Virus record (IMG/VR): IMGVR_UViG_3300032722_000004 | Location: 1 to 64,000 of that record | Reading direction: 5' to 3' (one strand) | Source: a virus | Length of the DNA stretch: 64,000 nucleotides | In this document: in pieces, positions 58,261 through 64,000 of the stretch | How positions within the stretch are numbered: position 1 is the stretch's first letter | How the letters are laid out: each line of letters starts with the position of its first letter | Program-made: the position numbers and the translations under genes | Notes under the pieces: generated by a model | The model's input: the letters and a program-made list of their open reading frames with translations, nothing else | Database searches by the model: none | Told to the model about the DNA's origin: nothing

Positions 58261-59637
58261 GTGGCTGAATTCTTCTACGACAATCAAATCCGACGTTATC
58301 TAATCCAATTTGCTAAGATTTTTAGTTCTTGGAACGTCACTAAAGGAAAAGATCCTAACGGTAACAATATTATCGTTAGAATACCTGTCATGTACGGGGA
58401 TAGTAGCCGACAAGCTGCTACCATTATCGCCAACAACAGTGCGAGCAATCTACCTACGGCGCCGCTAATTACATATTATATCAGTGGATTAGAGTATAAT
58501 CAAAAGTGGACTCAGGATCCCACGTTTGTTGATAGATTGAATGTGAGACAGCGTGCATATAATCAAGAAACCCAGACATATGACACTACGCAAGGACAAG
58601 CATTTACGATTGAGCGCTTGATGCCAGTGCCGTATACTCTAAGAATAACTGTTGACTTTTGGACTACCAACTATCAGCAGAAACTAGAAATCATCGAACA
58701 GCTGGGGACACTATTCAATCCTGCTCTTGAAATTCAAAGCACTGATAACTTTATAGACTGGACTTCGTTGTCATCTGTGTTCCAAGACGGACTTACATTC
58801 ACTAGTCGTTCTATTCCTCAAGGTACAGGTAATCCTATCGACATCATGACTTGGAAGTTCTATATGCCTGTTTGGCTCTCGACTGCTGCTAAACTCAAGA
58901 AGATGGGAGTCATTCAAAAAATTATAGCATCTATCTATCAAGGTACTGCATTACAAGATGTTCAGGATGAAGACCTTCTATTGGGTACTAGACAAAAAAT
59001 TACGCCATATGGCTATAAGTTATTATTAATAGGCAATCAACTGCAACTTCTTCCGGCAGATGAGGCATTCTTTCCTAGTAATTCAGACCTTGAACAACCA
59101 ATCAGTCCTAACACCGACTTGTATTGGTCTAGTTTACTAAATGTATACGGTACGGTAGTGCCGGGTATCTCGCAAATTTGGCTACAGAACCCATATATGG
59201 AAAATGACATTGTGGGGACTATCGTACCTAATCCAACGGATGACAGATTCTTGATCTATAATATTGATCCGGATACACTACCTCAAAACACAATGCCACC
59301 AGTAGATAGTGTTATCAATCCATTACTAACTGGTCCTAATGCCGGGCTTCCGGGACCTACTACAAATAAAAGATATTTAATCGTTGAACATATCGGTCAT
59401 ACCGGTGACAGCACTATTGCTTGGGGAAATTTAGTAGCCAATGCAAATGACATCATCGAATATGATGCTGAAACGGGACAATGGTTTGTTGCATTTGATA
59501 GCCAAGCTTCTTCTGGTGTAGAATTTGTGACCAATCTAACCACAAACGTTCAGTATCGTTATGTAAACACTCAGGGAATGTGGATTAAATCTGTGGAGGG
59601 TTGGTATGATCAGGGTGACTATTCGATAGTCATTTAA
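58261..59637 (+). CDS. gp15: Tail sheath stabiliser / completion protein, T4 gp15-like
   Basis: 458 residues from GTG at 58261 (GAGATG upstream). Begins AEFFYDNQIRRYLIQFAKIF. Family segments VRIPVMYGDSSRQAATII, NVRQRAYNQETQTYD, PYTLRITVDFWTTNYQQKLE and DWTSLSSVFQDGLTFTSRS match the tail-terminator that caps the contracted sheath. T4 gp15 has 272 residues; here about 180 further residues form an extra C-terminal domain. Confidence 0.82.
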   Translation: MAEFFYDNQIRRYLIQFAKIFSSWNVTKGKDPNGNNIIVRIPVMYGDSSRQAATIIANNSASNLPTAPLITYYISGLEYNQKWTQDPTFVDRLNVRQRAYNQETQTYDTTQGQAFTIERLMPVPYTLRITVDFWTTNYQQKLEIIEQLGTLFNPALEIQSTDNFIDWTSLSSVFQDGLTFTSRSIPQGTGNPIDIMTWKFYMPVWLSTAAKLKKMGVIQKIIASIYQGTALQDVQDEDLLLGTRQKITPYGYKLLLIGNQLQLLPADEAFFPSNSDLEQPISPNTDLYWSSLLNVYGTVVPGISQIWLQNPYMENDIVGTIVPNPTDDRFLIYNIDPDTLPQNTMPPVDSVINPLLTGPNAGLPGPTTNKRYLIVEHIGHTGDSTIAWGNLVANANDIIEYDAETGQWFVAFDSQASSGVEFVTNLTTNVQYRYVNTQGMWIKSVEGWYDQGDYSIVI

Positions 59638-59656
59638 TATATCACCGATATATCAG

Positions 59657-59664
59657 ATTAAATA
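59657..59664 (+). promoter_or_regulatory. T4-type late promoter (leaderless class)
   Basis: ATTAAATA (one mismatch to TATAAATA in the second position group), spacer CCAAT (5 nt), ATG at 59670. Confidence 0.45.
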
Positions 59665-59669
59665 CCAAT

Positions 59670-60077
59670 ATGACAATTATTCAAGCAGCAGGTGTGTTTT
59701 TCTACAGCACCTCTACTAATAGATACCTGTATCTATTGAGAGCCGACCAAAAAAATCCTACATGGAGTATACCGGGCGGAAAAATAGAAAAAACTGAAAC
59801 CCTGTATGAAGGGATCCAACGAGAATGTACTGAAGAAATAGGAATGTTTAATCCATTATGGAAGCTCATTCCAATTCAAAAATTTGTGAATAACTCATTC
59901 ACATATAATACATTTTTTTGTGAAGTTACAGAAGAATTTATTCCGGTGTTGAACGACGAACACGTGGGATATGCTTGGGTTAAAGAAGGACAGTACCCTA
60001 AACCATTACATCCTGGTTTATTTTCTACTGTCAATATTGATATCGTTAATGAAAAACTAAGATCGCTTGAAAAATAA
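59670..60077 (+). CDS. Nudix hydrolase
   Basis: 135 residues. A full Nudix box GKIEKTETLYEGIQRECTEE-IG at residues 37-58 fits GX5EX7REUXEEXGU. The domain starts right at the N-terminus (AAGVFFYS) with SIPGGK before the box. Nudix enzymes hydrolyse nucleoside diphosphate-X compounds (T4 NudE acts on ADP-ribose and Ap3A). The substrate here is unknown. No Shine-Dalgarno sequence; the start follows a late-promoter-like octamer by 5 nt. Confidence 0.9.
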   Translation: MTIIQAAGVFFYSTSTNRYLYLLRADQKNPTWSIPGGKIEKTETLYEGIQRECTEEIGMFNPLWKLIPIQKFVNNSFTYNTFFCEVTEEFIPVLNDEHVGYAWVKEGQYPKPLHPGLFSTVNIDIVNEKLRSLEK

Positions 60078-60398
60078 TTAGTGCATACCTAATAATTTGC
60101 CCAGTACTGGCCAACCCATTGCTCCTGCCAGTACACTTGCTCCCATAATCATCCATTTCCACTTTTCTAAAGCGGTGATTTTGGTTGCCATTTCTTTGTG
60201 AGCCTTAACATTTTCAATTTGATATTCTTTAATAAGCGTTTGAGTATCTTCTATGTGCTTATCTATATGAGTGCGAAGGTCCTTCAAGTCAGTTTTCAAA
60301 TCACTGACTTTTTCATCAATGTTTTTGTACTTTACCTGAAGGACCGCAACTTCGGTTTCGGTCTGATTTAATTGCTCAACTGAAGTTTGAATCGCCAT
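60078..60398 (-). CDS. Coiled-coil protein with C-terminal membrane helix
   Basis: 106 residues. A long coiled coil (about 5-80, EVAVLQVKYKNIDEKVSDL) is followed by Trp-anchored hydrophobic helix KWMIMGASVLAGAMGWPVLG. This layout resembles haemolysin XhlA-type holin-associated proteins, so a lysis role is possible. It converges with the Nudix gene without a gap. Confidence 0.65.
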   Translation of the reverse strand: MAIQTSVEQLNQTETEVAVLQVKYKNIDEKVSDLKTDLKDLRTHIDKHIEDTQTLIKEYQIENVKAHKEMATKITALEKWKWMIMGASVLAGAMGWPVLGKLLGMH

Positions 60399-60411
60399 AG
60401 TATTCTACGCC

Positions 60412-61680
60412 TTACGCTGCGCCGATAGTCACGATTGGGTAAGGTTGAGCATTTGCTGTATTTGCGTCTGCTGCCGCTGCACTATTGAACGTTGCATATG
60501 CAGGGTTTGCATTTTCTAGAACGATGTTGCCGGTAGCAGTAGTTCCTGAAGTGGAACTGAATAGTTCCGCAGTGTGATCGCTCAAGCTTTGAACATTAAC
60601 AGTTGAACTATTTGCATAAGTTGCAGTAATAGTCATTGTGTTTGGTGTTAGAGCAGTATTAGCAAGATTAGCAGTATATGCTGCACCCACGATACCAGTT
60701 GTAGTGCCCTTTACCAAATACTTTTGCTTGCCCTTTTGACGCACAATGTATCCTGCTTCTGGAAGAACCTGAACGAATGGGTCTCCGTAACCAGTTGGAC
60801 CACTTGAGTTATTAGCTGAAACGGCACTCAACACAACACGATTTTGAACTGCATTTCCAGTTACGCTAACGTTTGAAGTTAGTGCCTGCACCGCGCCGCC
60901 TGGTGTAGTAGAAACAGTGAATGCTGCTGCGTTAGCGATAGTTTTGACAAAGTAAGTTGTACCTGCAGTTAGGTTACCGAAGGATGCGTCAAATACCACC
61001 GGAGTATTTACAGTAAGTGTTTGAGCATTACCTGAAGTACCTATAACGTTACCTGTTGCAGTAGTGTTAGCAACAGCTACCGTTAGATTGCCGTTAGTTG
61101 AGGTCGTAGTTCCTAAAAGTTGTTGTGATCCATCAGCCCAAATTGCGTAAAGAATAGTACCAGTTGCAACGTTTGCAAAATCAGTACCTAATCCTACAAC
61201 CACATTGCTTGACGTGGAAGCAAACTCAGTACCAGTGCCGTTTACACCAAATCCTACATTACATAGAACTTGATTACCGTAAAGAGCAGTATTTCCACCT
61301 ACTACTGAGTAAGTGTTTGCATTAGTTGCAGGCCATTGTGATCCGGTTGGATTGTTGAAATACATGTCAACTGGAGCAACAGTAGTCGAAACAGAACCCG
61401 AAGCAGTGCTTAGTGGAACTTGTGCATTAGTTGGATTAGCATTAAGCGGTGTTGCAGAAACAGTGAAGGTGCTATTGTTTCCTGCATTCAATATGCTAAG
61501 AATCCAATATAGCTTTCCGGCAGTAAGTCCACCGATGCTAGATGCAGTTACGAACGGCATACCTGCAATAATACCTAGCGTGGTGAAATTTGCTGAAGTT
61601 GTTACGACGTTGGTCGTAGTAGTTGTGTTTGTGATAGTTACGACTGCTTGTGCCTTCGCAATCTTTAGAGGACGTCCCAT
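60412..61680 (-). CDS. Putative virion structural protein, 422 residues
   Basis: Begins MGRPLKIAKAQAVVTITNTT. Thr/Asn/Gly/Ala-rich beta repeats (VFDASFGNLTAGTTYFVKTI; LTAGKLYWILSIL) typical of head-decoration or fibre proteins. The segment IVRQKGKQKYLVKGTTTGIV is basic. AAAGGAGA lies before the ATG, with a structured leader upstream. Probably an abundant late structural protein. Confidence 0.65.
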   Translation of the reverse strand: MGRPLKIAKAQAVVTITNTTTTTNVVTTSANFTTLGIIAGMPFVTASSIGGLTAGKLYWILSILNAGNNSTFTVSATPLNANPTNAQVPLSTASGSVSTTVAPVDMYFNNPTGSQWPATNANTYSVVGGNTALYGNQVLCNVGFGVNGTGTEFASTSSNVVVGLGTDFANVATGTILYAIWADGSQQLLGTTTSTNGNLTVAVANTTATGNVIGTSGNAQTLTVNTPVVFDASFGNLTAGTTYFVKTIANAAAFTVSTTPGGAVQALTSNVSVTGNAVQNRVVLSAVSANNSSGPTGYGDPFVQVLPEAGYIVRQKGKQKYLVKGTTTGIVGAAYTANLANTALTPNTMTITATYANSSTVNVQSLSDHTAELFSSTSGTTATGNIVLENANPAYATFNSAAAADANTANAQPYPIVTIGAA

Positions 61681-61759
61681 TTGTTTTCTCCTTTATGTGT
61701 GGGTTCTAGCCACTACGCGGTGGGTAACCGCGTAAACTCTCAACAGAGTGTTCTTTCTA
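61681..61759 (-). promoter_or_regulatory. Long 5' leader with GC-rich hairpin
   Basis: A late octamer GATAAATA (61760-61767) precedes a 79-nt leader containing ACGCGG-TTACCCA-CCGCGT, a strong 6-bp hairpin with a 7-nt loop, and an AAAGGAG site. Stable leaders of this kind can stabilise abundant mRNAs. Confidence 0.5.
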
Positions 61760-61791
61760 TATTTATCATAAGGTTAAAAAAATAGGAGATG

Positions 61792-63891
61792 TTATAGTCT
61801 ACCTACTGCTACTTCGATCACACCGAAGAGACCGTCGAAGTCTTCTAGAGACTTACCTATAACTGTGCCCATAGACGGAGAAGATGACGCCATTGCGCGT
61901 CCATATCCCGCACTTACTAGCATGTCACCTTTTCTAATAGAACCCGTAACTTTACATGGCACACGTCCTTGTAGTGCAATTGGAACCGCAGGTGCTGCAC
62001 ATATTTCATGCATGGCAAATGCAGGATTAGTAGAAACTACTCCCGCGACCCTACTTGTTTCGGGGGAGGCTACAGTTACTTCTGCTGTTCCCCCAAACTG
62101 TAATACGGTGCCGGGTTCATATGTGCTAATATCAGCGGTATAGTATTCTGCTAAGTCAGCGTAAGTTGATTGTAGTTTTGATCCGCTAGACAGGGACCAA
62201 TTACCTGTGATTGTTCCGGCAGTTGTGTTTGCTCCAGTAGTAAGCGCGGTTGCTCCTACCGTTCCGGTATACGTAGGCAAATATGAGGCGACGTTTGAGT
62301 TGCTATATGCGCCATCAAAACTAATTGCTACGCCATTGGCATAATAATAATTATCAGTCTTAATTCCGCCCGTTGTTACGTTTGCAGTAACGGAGACTGC
62401 GGACAGCGTACCAACTGATGTGATGTTTGGTTGTGCATTAGTTGTCACTGTACCTGCTGTAGTTGCAGATGTAGCAGAACCACTAAGTGTTCCTACAAAA
62501 CCAGTAGCAGTGATGTATCCATTAGCTAGGTTAGCGAAGAAGTTGGCATTTGATGCGTGTGTATAATTGCCATTCGCAGTAGACGAGATGAATGGAATAT
62601 AATAAGTACCAGTTGATGCTGAATTATTAAGGACTGCGGCTGCATTCGTAGCACTAGTTGCAGAAGAAACTGTACCAGAAACATTGCCGCCTGCCACTGC
62701 GTTTGCTGTCGTAGCATATGTGGCTAGACCTACCGCGCCTGAAACATTGGCGCCTGCCACTGCGTTTGCTGTAGTTGCGTATGCGACTGCACCCGATACG
62801 TTTGCACCTTGAATGTTAGATAGGTTGTTGCCGGCACCATAATGGTTTCCAATTATATTTGCACCACTTATGTTTCCAGTAACTGTTAATGATGTTAGTG
62901 TACCAACTGATGTGATATTTGGTTGTGCGTTAGTTGTTACCGTACCTGCGGTACCTGCGGTTGCAGAATTTAAGTTTGCTACTTGAGTAGTCGATGTAAC
63001 TGTAAATGGTGCAGTTCCGGTAGTTACATTTGACACAAATCTAGTAGATGTAACAATACCGTTGGAGTTGAGATTACCTACGTTTGCGTCACCATTAAGA
63101 GATAAAACCTTACCTGTGTAATCATAAACTAAGTTTGCATCTCCAGTTATCACGCTGCTGGCATTATATTGAATTGAAGTGTTTGAACCGCCAGCTGCTG
63201 CGGTTCCGCTACCCGAAGAAATAATAGCAGTTGCAATAGCGTTGGGAGAATTGGTGTAAGTTAATCCAGTTCCATTAACTCCAGTAGTTAAACCTGCATC
63301 AGTATACAAGGATACGTTACCAGACGAAGGGAAATCACTCGCAAGCTTAACATAAAATGTGTTACCATTAACATTGGCATTAGCAACACCGTTAACACCA
63401 CTAATAGTAACCTGCAAGTCATTTGTGTATGGAGTAGTATTTGCTACTGTCATGACAACAGGAGTATCATTGCTTAGAGCCACGATGTTGGTATAAAGTG
63501 AACCTTTTGGTGTCCAAGAAAGATTACCTAAACCATCAGTGCTTAACACATAACCAATAGCTCCGCCGGTAATTTTTACATTTGATATACTACCAAAATT
63601 TAAAGTGCCACCAGAAGACCCACCTGTGTTTACCCAACTACTTCCATTGTACGCTAGTACCTGTCCAGCAGTTGGAGAAGTAATTAAAAGGTTCCCAACC
63701 ACGCCATCAATTTGACTGAAGGCTATTTTCGAATAGCCAGTAAGAACTTCAATGTTTTCGTTAGGAGTAGTTTTACCTACAAACAAACGTTTATTATCTG
63801 TGGCCCAACCAAATTCACCTTCATCTAGTTGCGGTAGATCAACTAGGTTACCTGTACGAACTTGAAGTTTTGAAATTTGTAAAATCGACAT
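61792..63891 (-). CDS. Second tail fibre / appendage protein
   Basis: 699 residues from the ATG at 63891 (MSILQISKLQVRTGNLVDLP); a TTG six codons upstream is less likely. The N-terminal 60 residues (EGEFGWATDNKRLFVGK) resemble phage fibre attachment regions. The middle repeats [13 protein letters not shown]-type units shared with the first fibre, and the C-terminal 120 residues (LAEYYTADISTYEPGTVLQF...GVIEVAVGRL) are clearly homologous to its end. Probably a host-contact fibre. Confidence 0.8.
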   Translation of the reverse strand: MSILQISKLQVRTGNLVDLPQLDEGEFGWATDNKRLFVGKTTPNENIEVLTGYSKIAFSQIDGVVGNLLITSPTAGQVLAYNGSSWVNTGGSSGGTLNFGSISNVKITGGAIGYVLSTDGLGNLSWTPKGSLYTNIVALSNDTPVVMTVANTTPYTNDLQVTISGVNGVANANVNGNTFYVKLASDFPSSGNVSLYTDAGLTTGVNGTGLTYTNSPNAIATAIISSGSGTAAAGGSNTSIQYNASSVITGDANLVYDYTGKVLSLNGDANVGNLNSNGIVTSTRFVSNVTTGTAPFTVTSTTQVANLNSATAGTAGTVTTNAQPNITSVGTLTSLTVTGNISGANIIGNHYGAGNNLSNIQGANVSGAVAYATTANAVAGANVSGAVGLATYATTANAVAGGNVSGTVSSATSATNAAAVLNNSASTGTYYIPFISSTANGNYTHASNANFFANLANGYITATGFVGTLSGSATSATTAGTVTTNAQPNITSVGTLSAVSVTANVTTGGIKTDNYYYANGVAISFDGAYSNSNVASYLPTYTGTVGATALTTGANTTAGTITGNWSLSSGSKLQSTYADLAEYYTADISTYEPGTVLQFGGTAEVTVASPETSRVAGVVSTNPAFAMHEICAAPAVPIALQGRVPCKVTGSIRKGDMLVSAGYGRAMASSSPSMGTVIGKSLEDFDGLFGVIEVAVGRL

Positions 63892-63929
63892 AAGAGTATT
63901 TTCACCCAACTGGTATATACTCTTATTTA
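63892..63929 (-). promoter_or_regulatory. Hairpin immediately before fibre start
   Basis: TAAGAGTAT and ATACTCTTA form a 9-bp inverted repeat ending at the start codon of the fibre, with CTAAATA just upstream. It could hide the start codon and control translation. Confidence 0.4.
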
Positions 63930-63951
63930 GTCTTTACATATTAGAATTCCG

Positions 63952-64000
63952 CTAAAGGAATTTAGTGTAGTACTGTTCTACTCGTTTCCACCACAAGTCA
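63952..64000 (-). CDS. C-terminal end of a gene cut by the window edge
   Basis: The minus strand is open from the window edge to a TAG at 63952, ending DLWWKRVEQYYTKFL. Probably the last residues of the next structural gene. Too short to identify. Confidence 0.4.
   Translation of the reverse strand, partial: DLWWKRVEQYYTKFL

Noticed and set aside
1-64000. Integrase, attachment site or replication origin
   Set aside because: No integrase-like protein and no candidate direct-repeat att pair or origin-type repeat cluster was seen; the tRNA gene fragments look like deletions rather than att duplications.

Overview
The window is a continuous stretch of a T4-like myovirus genome (contractile-tail phage, probably from an uncultured aquatic bacterium). 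The evidence is a set of T4-type virion genes: a gp18-like sheath, gp19-like tube, gp13/gp14/gp15-like neck and tail-completion proteins, gp4-like head completion, a PAAR spike tip and long repetitive fibres. T4-type nucleotide genes are also present (nrdA, nrdB, glutaredoxin, gp1-like dNMP kinase, MazG-like, Nudix), along with many homing endonucleases and frequent copies of the T4 late-promoter motif TATAAATA/GATAAATA. No bacterial chromosome backbone, rRNA, CRISPR array or integrase is visible. The host cannot be named from the sequence.

Layout. 1-9640: a tRNA-rich region, almost all on the minus strand, with about 19 tRNAs (a 20th lies at 14.7 kb), several truncated or non-canonical tRNA-like elements, and tRNA-biology enzymes (a TilS-type PP-loop protein beside a CAU tRNA, and a Pth2 peptidyl-tRNA hydrolase). 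HNH and GIY-YIG endonucleases are interspersed. 9640-14800: accessory genes (a methyltransferase-like protein, a GC-rich zinc-finger/XRE regulator, a RimK-like ATP-grasp ligase, a peroxiredoxin, a fragment resembling the C-terminus of a CCA-adding enzyme, and a tRNA with a CUA anticodon). 14841-22843: an envelope-directed block with a DUF1501 protein carrying a Tat-like signal, a 1223-residue PSCyt1/DUF1549/LamG/DUF1553 lipoprotein of the type typical of Planctomycetes, a small lipoprotein, an SPFH (band-7) lipoprotein, a small membrane protein broken by a 17-bp duplication, and a secreted NUC1-type nuclease. 22889-27700: small genes, a 975-residue putative structural protein and a PAAR protein. 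27700-34317: dNTP synthesis with glutaredoxin, nrdB and an nrdA that is physically split by a split intein with a free-standing HNH endonuclease between the halves. 34314-53722: fibre and late virion genes, minus strand. 53771-64000: MazG-like and hypothetical genes, a plus-strand gp14-gp15-Nudix cluster, and a second fibre gene.

How it fits together. Late genes appear to be driven by T4-type late promoters. In one class the octamer is followed 16-27 nt later by an ATG with a clear Shine-Dalgarno sequence. In a second class the octamer ends only 4-6 nt (mostly exactly 5) before the ATG, which would place the transcription start at or next to the start codon and predicts leaderless late mRNAs. 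The tRNA set with TilS and Pth2 would support translation, and RNR with glutaredoxin, kinase, MazG and Nudix would adjust nucleotide pools. The exported block suggests the phage also modifies the host envelope. Several homing endonuclease genes carry single-nucleotide frameshifts, which may be decay, assembly error or recoding.

Most promising items: the planctomycete-type cytochrome/DUF1501 gene pair in a phage, the fractured nrdA, the leaderless-type promoter spacing, a duplicated structured RNA leader with compensating stem changes, and the unusual tRNA-like elements between 7.2 and 8.75 kb.
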